In this document: positions 23,604-31,287 of the stretch, one piece after another
How the letters are laid out: the number at the start of each line of letters is the position of its first letter
Position numbering within the stretch: position 1 is the first letter of the stretch
Origin: an uncultured Muribaculum sp.
GTDB lineage: Bacteria; Bacteroidota; Bacteroidia; Bacteroidales; Muribaculaceae
Assembly (NCBI GenBank): GCA_910578785.1
Contig: CAJTSJ010000009.1
Location: forward strand, 23,214 to 87,213
Direction of reading: 5' to 3'
Length of the DNA: 64,000 bases
Notes under the pieces: generated by a model
The model's input: the letters and a program-made list of their open reading frames with translations, nothing else
Database searches by the model: none
What the model was told of the DNA's origin: nothing
Made by a program: the position numbers and the translations under genes

Positions 23604-24452
23604 ATGCTTAAAATCGATAACATCACATTCTACTATCCTCGCCGCAAGAGTCCGGTCATTGACGGGTTCAGCCTGGAAATGAAGCCTGGCGGCATATATG
23701 GATTGCTTGGACGCAACGGTGCGGGCAAATCGACTTTGCTCTACCTGATATGCGGTCTGCTAACGCCGAAGCATGGCGAAGTCAATTATAAGGGTGTCAA
23801 CACGCGTCTGCGCCGAACGTCGACCCTTAATGACATATTCATAGTGCCGGAAGAGTTCACGCTTCCGCCCATAAGCCTGAAGAGCTATGTGGAGATAAAC
23901 TCGAGGTTCTATCCCAAATTTTCGCAAAAGGATCTGGAGGATCATCTGGCCAAGTTCGACATGCCGCTTGACATCAATCTCGGAGCACTGTCGATGGGTC
24001 AGAAGAAGAAGGCCTACATGTGTTTCGCGCTTGCCTGCAACACATCGTTGCTGTTGATGGACGAACCGACCAACGGACTTGACATACCGGGCAAGAATTC
24101 CTTCAGGAGCTTCATAGCCTCGGTGATCAACGACGAGCGCACCATCGTCATATCTACACATCAGGTGCGCGACATCGACAGCATCCTTGACCATATCATA
24201 ATCATGGATAACCGCGGCGCGCTTCTGAATGAATCGGTAGTGTCGATAAGCGAACGCCTGCTGTTCACAACGACCGATAGCCGCGAAGTGGCCGACAGCG
24301 CATTGTTCGCGATGCCTACGCTCGGAGGATACAGCGTGGTGCTGCCGAATGACGGAACGGGCGAGACGGACATCAATCTGGAGATTCTGTTTGAGCTGGC
24401 TCTTGCAAGACCCGAAATGTTGAAATCAATATTTAAAGAAGGGAGGAATTAA
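23604..24452 (+). CDS. ABC transporter ATPase (YtrB-like)
   Basis: A 282-residue ATPase with Walker A GRNGAGKST at 36-44, signature LSMGQKKK at 129-136 (Met replacing the usual Gly), Walker B LLLMDEP at 149-155 and a switch His in STHQ. The C-terminal 70 residues lie beyond the ATPase core. It is first in the operon with a permease and a YtrA-type regulator, as in cell-envelope stress ABC systems. The substrate is unknown. Confidence 0.9.
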   Translation: MLKIDNITFYYPRRKSPVIDGFSLEMKPGGIYGLLGRNGAGKSTLLYLICGLLTPKHGEVNYKGVNTRLRRTSTLNDIFIVPEEFTLPPISLKSYVEINSRFYPKFSQKDLEDHLAKFDMPLDINLGALSMGQKKKAYMCFALACNTSLLLMDEPTNGLDIPGKNSFRSFIASVINDERTIVISTHQVRDIDSILDHIIIMDNRGALLNESVVSISERLLFTTTDSREVADSALFAMPTLGGYSVVLPNDGTGETDINLEILFELALARPEMLKSIFKEGRN

Positions 24453-24455
24453 GTT

Positions 24456-25232
24456 ATGGAACTGATGCAAAATTTCGGACTTACGTTCAGCAAATATCTC
24501 AGGGAGAATTCCCGGCAGCTGCTGATAAAGATGCTCGGACTGCTTGCCGTACTGGTAGTGCTGGCCCTGTGGATAGGATATGCATATAATATGGATTCAT
24601 ATGCATATTATATGAAATATGACCTCGCACATTCTACTGAACTGGCATTTTTCGCGATAATTCTGCTGTTCCTGGCTATGGGCGGCGCTTCGGAGGTGAT
24701 GGCTTTCATGAACACGAAGGAGCACCGTATATCGACCCTTATGACCCCTTCGACGCAACTGTCGAAGTTCCTCTCCGCATGGATAATCAACGTGCCGGTG
24801 CTGGTCGGAGTGTATATGGCATTCGCCTATTTCGCCGATTTTGTCAGATATGCCGTGTACTCCTCGCTTGACATTCCGGACACTTATGTCATGCCGTTCT
24901 CCTTCAAATCAAATGATATTCCGTCGGAAGTCATACAGGCATACTTCATGTTCGTCATATTTCTGCAGTCGCTGTTCGTGCTCGGCGGCACGATATGGTC
25001 GAGCAGGGCCTATATAAAAACTATAATCGCCCTGGTGGCGGTGGGGCTGCTCTATTCGGCGCTGGTATCGCTTGGATTCAATCTGACGATGAGCGGGGGC
25101 CATTATCACCGTATATTCAGCGATGAACCAAGCCTGACGGCCATGTGGATTGCGAACATTGCAGTCAGTCTGGGCATATACGTGCTGGCGTATTTCAGAT
25201 TTAAAGAGAGTGAGATAATTAACCGATGGTAA
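24456..25232 (+). CDS. ABC transporter membrane protein
   Basis: A 258-residue protein with six predicted TM helices (about 22-44, 62-86, 105-130, 158-183, 189-210, 228-248). It starts 4 bases after the ATPase gene and is surely its membrane partner. No named family motif is recognised. Confidence 0.85.
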   Translation: MELMQNFGLTFSKYLRENSRQLLIKMLGLLAVLVVLALWIGYAYNMDSYAYYMKYDLAHSTELAFFAIILLFLAMGGASEVMAFMNTKEHRISTLMTPSTQLSKFLSAWIINVPVLVGVYMAFAYFADFVRYAVYSSLDIPDTYVMPFSFKSNDIPSEVIQAYFMFVIFLQSLFVLGGTIWSSRAYIKTIIALVAVGLLYSALVSLGFNLTMSGGHYHRIFSDEPSLTAMWIANIAVSLGIYVLAYFRFKESEIINRW

Positions 25233-25236
25233 GATA

Positions 25237-25617
25237 ATGATATTTAAAGAGAACAATAAAGCGATATATCTGCAGATAGTCGACAAAATCTGTGACGACG
25301 TGCTGCTCGGAACCTATGGGCAGGGCGAACGGCTGCCTTCGGTCAGGGAGTTTGCCGCCTCGATTCAGGTCAACGCCAACACGGTCATGAGGTCGTATGA
25401 ACATCTGTCGTCGCTCGGCATCATCTACAACAAGCGCGGCATAGGCTTCTTTGTGGCCGACGACGCGTGCCGGACAATCACGGAGATGCGCAGGACTTCA
25501 TTTCTGGAAAACGAGATTCCGGAAGTGTTCCATCAGTTGCGGCTGCTTGACGTGACACCCGATGCGTTGAGGGATATGTACATCAGTTATTGTGAAAACC
25601 TGAAAAAAACAGAATAA
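25237..25617 (+). CDS. GntR-family repressor, YtrA subfamily
   Basis: A 126-residue regulator. The winged-helix domain (about 1-75) shows AIYLQIVDKICDDVLLGTY, GERLPSVREFAASIQVNANT and VMRSYEHLSSLGIIYNKRGIG, all typical of GntR. The short C-terminal region of about 50 residues, without a ligand-binding domain, marks the YtrA subfamily. The probable operator sites are 23578-23599 and 17612-17633. It starts 4 bases after the membrane protein gene. Confidence 0.92.
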   Translation: MIFKENNKAIYLQIVDKICDDVLLGTYGQGERLPSVREFAASIQVNANTVMRSYEHLSSLGIIYNKRGIGFFVADDACRTITEMRRTSFLENEIPEVFHQLRLLDVTPDALRDMYISYCENLKKTE

Positions 25618-25619
25618 GG

Positions 25620-26522
25620 ATGAAAACTACATCATATATAATAATCGGTCTTCTCGGCCTCGGGGCCGTGGGCGCGTTTGGAATCGGCGCGTATGTGGGC
25701 AATGCGGGAGGAGGTATTCCCGTATCTAAGGCCATGAAAGTGGCCGGTGAGTTTACGAATACCCCGACAGGCAGATTTGCAGTGCTTGATACGGAAGTAA
25801 AGATTTTCTGCGACACATTGCGCATGGATTTATGCAATGATTTGATAATTAATGTGTCGGAGGATGCGTCTCTTGAGTCTCCGAGTATCGGGATGAACTC
25901 CGACTGGGGCAAGTATCTTACCGTCCGTGAATCGGGCGACAGCCTCATTCTGGACTTTGACTTTCACGAATGTATGCCGGGAAAGACGTTCACGCGTGAT
26001 CGTGTCACTGACAATCCCTCGTCCAGGTTGAAGCCGTTTGTTCCTGCCGACATCACGATTACAGTTCCGAAGGGCATGCTTAAATGTGTGAATCCCGACC
26101 GATATACGAGTTTTACATTCAACGGTCTGGAGGCCGACTCGCTTGATTTCGACCTGCTGACGTCGATGTCGTTCGACATGTGCCGTATCGGTAGGCTGTC
26201 GTTCTCGGGCAATGTGGAGTCTGGATTTATAAATGATACTTGGAATGGTTCCGTTGATAGTGCGCATCTGCTCTTTAAAGGGTCGCAGATTGGACTGTTG
26301 ACTCTTGACGTGCCGGTTGGAACAGTCGGCATCGCGGGCGAGGGTTCGATGATTGAAAAATTGGTGTGGAACGACGCTTCGACCAAAGGTGGTCAGACGG
26401 CTTTTCTGAATGCTCCAAAGGGGACGTTCCGCGAGTTTGAATGGAATTCGCCCACTTATGAAAATACGCTCCAATATCAGTTGGACTTAAACGCCAAAGG
26501 CAAGTTCAGCATAACCGATTGA
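25620..26522 (+). CDS. Exported or membrane-anchored protein of unknown function
   Basis: A 300-residue protein with one N-terminal hydrophobic segment (residues 5-27, rich in Gly) and a long, probably beta-rich periplasmic part without recognised catalytic motifs. Repeated patterns such as SLDFDLL, AHLLFKGSQIG and TLDVPVGTVG hint at a beta-helix as in DUF4097-like adhesins. It lies 2 bases after the GntR gene, so it belongs to that operon. Its job is unknown. Confidence 0.75.
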   Translation: MKTTSYIIIGLLGLGAVGAFGIGAYVGNAGGGIPVSKAMKVAGEFTNTPTGRFAVLDTEVKIFCDTLRMDLCNDLIINVSEDASLESPSIGMNSDWGKYLTVRESGDSLILDFDFHECMPGKTFTRDRVTDNPSSRLKPFVPADITITVPKGMLKCVNPDRYTSFTFNGLEADSLDFDLLTSMSFDMCRIGRLSFSGNVESGFINDTWNGSVDSAHLLFKGSQIGLLTLDVPVGTVGIAGEGSMIEKLVWNDASTKGGQTAFLNAPKGTFREFEWNSPTYENTLQYQLDLNAKGKFSITD

Positions 26523-26556
26523 CAGAGGGTTTCCATAGATTATTTGATAATAACGG

Positions 26557-26595
26557 CATCGCCTGCCTTGCTCGTAGGGAGCGGGGCAGGCGATG
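26557..26595. terminator. Bidirectional terminator between convergent operons
   Basis: CATCGCCTGCC (26557-26567) pairs perfectly with GGCAGGCGATG (26585-26595), followed by TTCTGTTT. It sits between the plus-strand gene ending at 26522 and rprY, which ends at 26628 on the minus strand. Confidence 0.75.
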
Positions 26596-26627
26596 GTTCT
26601 GTTTATGCGGATGCAGGGCTGTGCCGC

Positions 26628-27338
26628 TTATTTGCCCTTGACTTCAACTTCGGGGGCTATCAGCTTGTAGCCCTTGCCGTGGATGTTGATGATTTCGATT
26701 GACGGGTCGTCCTTAAGGTGCTTGCGCAGCTTGGTGATGTATACGTCCATCGAGCGTGCGTTGAAGTAGTTGTCATCAATCCAGATGGTCTTGAGCGCGA
26801 AGTTGCGTTCAAGTATTTCGTTGACGTGGGCACACAGAAGACTGAGCAGTTCGCTCTCTTTGGTGGTGAGTTTGGTCACCTTGTCGTCGATCATGAGCAC
26901 CTGCTTCTGGGTGTCGAAAGTGAATCGACCAATCTTATACATTGTGATTTCTTTGCCTTTCTTGCCTTTGACGCGGCGCAGTATGGCTTCAATACGGAAC
27001 ACGAGCTCTTCCATGGAGAAGGGCTTGGTGATGTAGTCGTCGGCTCCGATTTTGAATCCTTCGAGGATGTCTTCCTTAAGCGACTTTGCGGTCAGGAAGA
27101 TGATGGGGATTTCGGAGTTTACGGTGCGGATCTCTTGTGCCAATGCAAATCCGTCCTTCTTGGGCATCATCACGTCGAGCACGCAGAGGTCGTACTTGCC
27201 TTTAAGGAAGGCTTTGTAGCCGGCTTCGCCGTCGGGGAACAAATCCGCGTTGAACCCTTTTGCCTGAAGATATTCTCTCAGCAACATGCCAAGGTTTTCA
27301 TCATCTTCGCATAATAAAATACGCAAACGTTCTTCCAT
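26628..27338 (-). CDS. rprY: Response regulator RprY
   Basis: A 236-residue OmpR-family regulator closely resembling Bacteroides RprY. Receiver: EDD at 11-13, Asp55 in VLDVMMPK, Lys104 in TKPF. Winged helix: SLLCAHVNEILERNFALK to HGKGYKLIAP. It follows rprX by 6 bases. In Bacteroides and Porphyromonas this pair has been tied to stress, sodium and redox responses. Confidence 0.9.
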   Translation of the reverse strand: MEERLRILLCEDDENLGMLLREYLQAKGFNADLFPDGEAGYKAFLKGKYDLCVLDVMMPKKDGFALAQEIRTVNSEIPIIFLTAKSLKEDILEGFKIGADDYITKPFSMEELVFRIEAILRRVKGKKGKEITMYKIGRFTFDTQKQVLMIDDKVTKLTTKESELLSLLCAHVNEILERNFALKTIWIDDNYFNARSMDVYITKLRKHLKDDPSIEIINIHGKGYKLIAPEVEVKGK

Positions 27339-27344
27339 AATAGT

Positions 27345-28862
27345 TTAATTTATTGTAAGTGGTAAAGTAATAATAAAAGTAGAACCGGAGCCGAACTCGC
27401 TTTCAACACGGATGTCGCCGCCGAGTTCGCGCACCATTTTATGTACGTAGGCCAGTCCCAACCCGAAACCTTTCACGTCGTGGCGGTTTCCGGTGGAGAC
27501 CCGGTAGAATTTTTCGAAGATTTTTTTCAGATCTTCGCGTTTTATGCCGATTCCGTTGTCGGAGATGCGGATTTCAAGACGGTTGTTGGATATGTCGGCC
27601 GACGATACCTTGAGCTGCAGCGGAATGTCTTCGCGGCGGTATTTGACGGCGTTGTCGAGAAGGTTGAAGATGACGTTGGTGAAGTGCATCTCGTCGACTT
27701 CGACCAATGCGTTCATAGCCTCCAGGTCAGTCTCGATATGTCCGCTGTAGGATTCGACTTTGAGCTTGAAGGTGCTTACGATGTTGGCTATGGCCTTGTT
27801 GGCATCGATCTCCTGCAGACGCAGTGTGGCCTTCTGGCGGTCGAACATCGACATCTGCAATACCTTTTCCACCTGGAACCGCAGACGCTTTGTCTCGTCG
27901 TTGATGACGGTGGATATATGCTGCATCATGGCCGGCGACTTGCGTACCGAATCGTCGTTGAGCATCTGCGCCGCCAGCGAGATGGACGATATCGGGGTCT
28001 TGAACTCGTGGGTCATGTTGTTGATGAAGTCGTTCTTCATCTCGGTCAGCCTCTTCTGCTTAAAGGCTATGATGATGGTGTAGAGGAACACTATAAGCAG
28101 AATGAGCGTAAAGATCATGGACGGAATCATGAACTTTATGGACGACATGATGTAGTTGTGTTTCGTGGGGAAGTACACCTTTATGTAGTTCATGCGGTTG
28201 GCCGGGTCGTTGGGAAACAGGGTCTGCACAAACAGGTTGTCCTTGCCGATGCGGGCGGCGTCGTAGCCTGAGCTCTTGTAGATGGTGCGTCCGGCGCGGT
28301 TGACTACCGCAAATTCAAACGGCAGGTTGAGCCCGTTGTTCTCAAATTCGGAGTGCAGATAGCCGGCCACGGTAGCCGAGTCGGCGCGTTCCTGGATGGG
28401 ACGGTTGCTCGACTGGCTGAGTATGTTGAGAATGACCTCGTCGAGGAGTCCCTTCTGGTAAAGATATTGTCCTTTTATGGTCTCCTGTATGTTGCGGTAA
28501 CGCTCTGCGTTTGTGCGCTTTATGTCGGATTGCTTAGAATCTTTCTCTCTGATGGTCACATCGGCCTGGAGTCCGTCAGGCATGGTAAGGGAGTAGTTGA
28601 ACCGTCCGTTCTTTTCGAGTGACGTCGGTGCTTGTGAATATATGGTGGCTTCTATGGCCGCCGCGTCCTCTTCGAGGAAGTGGCGCGTCTCGTCCTGTTC
28701 GAGTGTGCTCGACACCGCATAGAGGCTTCTGCGGACACCTTCGTTGAACTGGTCGTCGCGCATACGGATCATGTTCTTCATATACATAACCTGTATATAA
28801 AGCAAGCCGCAGAATGTCAAGGCCATTATAATTGTCAGAAACCAGATAGTAGTTTTCTTCAT
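27345..28862 (-). CDS. rprX: Sensor histidine kinase RprX
   Basis: A 505-residue inner-membrane kinase with TM helices at 5-24 and 243-266, a periplasmic domain of about 215 residues, H-box THEFKTPIS with His285 (canonical HExxT motif retained), N-box FNLLDNAVKYR, and G boxes DNGIGI and GFGLGLAYVH. Length and sequence suit Bacteroides RprX. It is transcribed ahead of rprY. Confidence 0.9.
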   Translation of the reverse strand: MKKTTIWFLTIIMALTFCGLLYIQVMYMKNMIRMRDDQFNEGVRRSLYAVSSTLEQDETRHFLEEDAAAIEATIYSQAPTSLEKNGRFNYSLTMPDGLQADVTIREKDSKQSDIKRTNAERYRNIQETIKGQYLYQKGLLDEVILNILSQSSNRPIQERADSATVAGYLHSEFENNGLNLPFEFAVVNRAGRTIYKSSGYDAARIGKDNLFVQTLFPNDPANRMNYIKVYFPTKHNYIMSSIKFMIPSMIFTLILLIVFLYTIIIAFKQKRLTEMKNDFINNMTHEFKTPISSISLAAQMLNDDSVRKSPAMMQHISTVINDETKRLRFQVEKVLQMSMFDRQKATLRLQEIDANKAIANIVSTFKLKVESYSGHIETDLEAMNALVEVDEMHFTNVIFNLLDNAVKYRREDIPLQLKVSSADISNNRLEIRISDNGIGIKREDLKKIFEKFYRVSTGNRHDVKGFGLGLAYVHKMVRELGGDIRVESEFGSGSTFIITLPLTIN

Positions 28863-28980
28863 AATCAGTAGTGAAGTGCGTTTAGACTTCTTTTATATTA
28901 TATAACATTAACAATTGGAGGCGTTAATTGTTTTGGAACTTTCAGATAAATCGTCAGCGCCGTTAATTAACACTCAAATG

Positions 28981-29011
28981 CAAAATTAACATAAAAGCCT
29001 AATAAACCAAA
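28981..29011 (-). promoter_or_regulatory. Promoter of rprXY
   Basis: On the minus strand TTTG (CAAA at 29008-29011), a 19-base spacer and TAATTTTG (CAAAATTA at 28981-28988). The leader to the rprX start codon is about 110 bases. Confidence 0.7.
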
Positions 29012-29102
29012 ATTCCACCGTAAATATTATCGAGGATTTAAACTTTAATAGCATTTGAGCGATGTCAAATAAATAGATTCGTTTAAAAAAGTTATAATAA
29101 AA

Positions 29103-29133
29103 TTTCAGTCGAGCTATTAATTTGCTAACTTTG
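29103..29133 (+). promoter_or_regulatory. Promoter of murI with -7 box 5 bases before the ATG
   Basis: TTTC (29103-29106), a 19-base spacer and TAACTTTG (29126-29133). The murI start codon is at 29139, so the mRNA may be leaderless. Confidence 0.55.
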
Positions 29134-29138
29134 TCCCG

Positions 29139-29984
29139 ATGAATACAGATGGTTTCAAGGCCTCCGGGCCGATAGGAGTGTTTGATTCAGGCTATGGCGG
29201 CCTGTCGGTGCTGAGGGAGATTCAAAAGCGGCTTCCGCAGTATGATTATCTGTATCTTGGCGATAACGCCAGGGCACCTTACGGCACACGTTCGTTTGAT
29301 ATAGTCTACAGGTTCACGCTTGAGGCCGTCAGATACATGTTTGAGCGCGGTTGCCATCTGGTGATTCTGGCGTGCAACACCGCTTCGGCCAAGGCATTAA
29401 GGTCGATACAGCAGAACGACCTGCCGCTGATAGACCCTGACAGGAGGGTGCTCGGTGTGATTCGCCCCACAGTAGAGAAGGTCGGTGAAATAACCCGTAG
29501 CGGAAACGTCGGTCTCGTCGGTACGCCAGGTACGGTAAAAAGCCAAAGCTACGACATGGAGATAGCCAAACTGTACCCTGATTTTCATTTATATTCGCAG
29601 CCATGCCCCATGTGGGTGCCTTTGGTGGAGTATAAGGAGTTTGACTCGCCCGGAGCCGACTACTTTGTCAAGCAGGAGCTTGACAGGCTGATGTCGCGCC
29701 AGCCCGGCATCGACGCGCTGATACTGGGGTGCACCCACTATCCATTGTTGTATGACAAGATTGTCAAGTATGTGCCCGGGAGTGTATCGATTATATCTCA
29801 GGGAAAGATAACGGCAGACAGTCTCGCCGACTATCTGAACCGTCATCCGGAGATGGAGGTAAAGTGTTCAAAGGGTGGGAACACGACATATCTGACCACC
29901 GAAAATCCTGAAAAATTTGCCGATTTGGCGGCGGTGTTCCTTGACCGTAGCGTCGATGTGGAGCATGCCGAACTGTCGTGCTGA
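29139..29984 (+). CDS. murI: Glutamate racemase
   Basis: A 281-residue cytoplasmic enzyme that makes D-glutamate for peptidoglycan. Cofactor-independent catalysis uses two Cys, seen as Cys79 in LACNTASA and Cys198 in LGCTHYPLL; the N-terminal GVFDSGYGGLSVL and PYGTRS are family marks. It is a single gene facing the Skp-BamA cluster across a strong bidirectional terminator. Confidence 0.96.
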   Translation: MNTDGFKASGPIGVFDSGYGGLSVLREIQKRLPQYDYLYLGDNARAPYGTRSFDIVYRFTLEAVRYMFERGCHLVILACNTASAKALRSIQQNDLPLIDPDRRVLGVIRPTVEKVGEITRSGNVGLVGTPGTVKSQSYDMEIAKLYPDFHLYSQPCPMWVPLVEYKEFDSPGADYFVKQELDRLMSRQPGIDALILGCTHYPLLYDKIVKYVPGSVSIISQGKITADSLADYLNRHPEMEVKCSKGGNTTYLTTENPEKFADLAAVFLDRSVDVEHAELSC

Positions 29985-30018
29985 CAATTGCCGGTCGCCT
30001 GACCGGTAAGCATATAAT

Positions 30019-30049
30019 AAAAAAGACACCTTGAAAAAGGTGTCTTTTT
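30019..30049. terminator. Bidirectional terminator between murI and the Skp gene
   Basis: AAAAAGACACCTT (30020-30032), loop GAAA, AAGGTGTCTTTTT (30037-30049). It is a perfect stem with A and T tails and so works in both directions. Confidence 0.92.
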
Positions 30050-30072
30050 GTTTCGGTTGTTGTCTATAATTC

Positions 30073-30573
30073 TTATTGCAGACCGAGGTTTTTCTTTACG
30101 AGCGGAGTCACATCAATCACATCGTCGCCGGTGTAGATGGGCTGTCCGTATTCAAAGATGAATGTAAGGCCGTTTTCCTTGCCTACAGCATTGATGGCAG
30201 TGGTCATTTTTTCGATGACGGGAGCCATGAGCTGCTGCTGCTGACGCTGAAGGTCCTGAGATGCAGTCACGCGGAACTGTTCGAGCTTGTTGTAGAGATC
30301 CTGAATCTCCTGCTGGCGGCGCTGCTTGATTGATTCGGGAGTAGCTGCGTCAAGAGCTTGGAAATCGGCATATTCCTTGTTCATCTGCTCGTTGAGTTTC
30401 TGGAATTCATCTTCATATTTCTTTGAAGCGGCTTCAATCTGTTCATTCACTGTCTTGACATCAGGCATCGCTTCCATGACAGTCTGAGTGTTGACTACGC
30501 CGAATTTGGGAGACTGTGCAACGGCAAGCATCGGGAGTGCCACAAGGATGGCAAGCAAAATTTTTTTCATCAT
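30073..30573 (-). CDS. OmpH/Skp-family periplasmic chaperone 2
   Basis: A 166-residue protein with a signal peptide (ending near LAVAQ) and a body dominated by charged coiled-coil helices (about 40-125), as in Skp, which forms a trimeric cage holding unfolded outer-membrane proteins. Start: SPKFGVVNTQTVMEAMP. It is a paralogue of the gene at 30695 and lies downstream of bamA. Confidence 0.88.
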   Translation of the reverse strand: MMKKILLAILVALPMLAVAQSPKFGVVNTQTVMEAMPDVKTVNEQIEAASKKYEDEFQKLNEQMNKEYADFQALDAATPESIKQRRQQEIQDLYNKLEQFRVTASQDLQRQQQQLMAPVIEKMTTAINAVGKENGLTFIFEYGQPIYTGDDVIDVTPLVKKNLGLQ

Positions 30574-30622
30574 ATTAAGTTGTGTTTTGTTAAAATTTTC
30601 CGGTTAAGTTAAATTTGCTGCG

Positions 30623-30630
30623 CAAAGATA
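30623..30630 (-). promoter_or_regulatory. Possible -7 box for the second Skp gene
   Basis: CAAAGATA reads TATCTTTG on the minus strand, 50 bases before the gene at 30073-30573. No good -33 element was found. Confidence 0.4.
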
Positions 30631-30694
30631 AGAAACTGCGGGCAGATATGCTAATGTAAATATGCAAAAAAGATTAATATGCATGTAAATCTGC

Positions 30695-31210
30695 TTATTT
30701 GCCGTAGCCCATCTTGGTCAGAACTTCGTTGCTGACGTCAATTCGCGGCGAGGCGAATATGATGTTGGCCGACGATGCGCGGTCGAAGATGCATTGGTAG
30801 CCGCGCTCTTCGCTCACCTTCTTTACGGCGTTGTATATCTCGTCCTGGATAGGCTGCATAAGGCTCTGGCGTTTCTTATAAAGCTCACCTTCCGGTCCGA
30901 AGTATTTGTAGCGGAGTTCGGTGGCTTCTTTCTCCTTTGCCACTATCTCGGCTTCCTTTTTGGTCTTCTGTTCGTCGGTCATGAACACCATGTCGGCCTG
31001 GAAGTTCTTGTACATGTTCTGGGCTTCGGTGGCTTTGGACTCAACCTCTTTCTGCCAGCGCTGCGATATCTGGTTCAGCTGTTCGTTGGCCATTTCGTAG
31101 GATGGTATGTTCTTCAGGATATATTCCATGTCGATAAGGGCGAACTTCTGTGCTGATGCTCCGAAAGCGCACGCGATAATCATAATGAGTGCGAATGTCA
31201 ATTTTTTCAT
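30695..31210 (-). CDS. OmpH/Skp-family periplasmic chaperone 1
   Basis: A 171-residue protein with a signal peptide (cleavage near GASAQ), an N-terminal strand (KFALIDMEYILKNIP) and a long coiled coil (about 40-110) rich in Lys and Glu. It lies 77 bases after bamA and delivers outer-membrane proteins to it by family analogy. Confidence 0.88.
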   Translation of the reverse strand: MKKLTFALIMIIACAFGASAQKFALIDMEYILKNIPSYEMANEQLNQISQRWQKEVESKATEAQNMYKNFQADMVFMTDEQKTKKEAEIVAKEKEATELRYKYFGPEGELYKKRQSLMQPIQDEIYNAVKKVSEERGYQCIFDRASSANIIFASPRIDVSNEVLTKMGYGK

Positions 31211-31287
31211 CGTTGTCTTACTTTAGAGTTATTACTTGACTATATGACGCTGAAAGGGTGCCGATGGTTTAGTTTAATTATGCTTTT

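Noticed and set aside
27441..28271. A 276-codon open frame on the plus strand
   Set aside because: It is antisense to rprX, which carries all kinase boxes.
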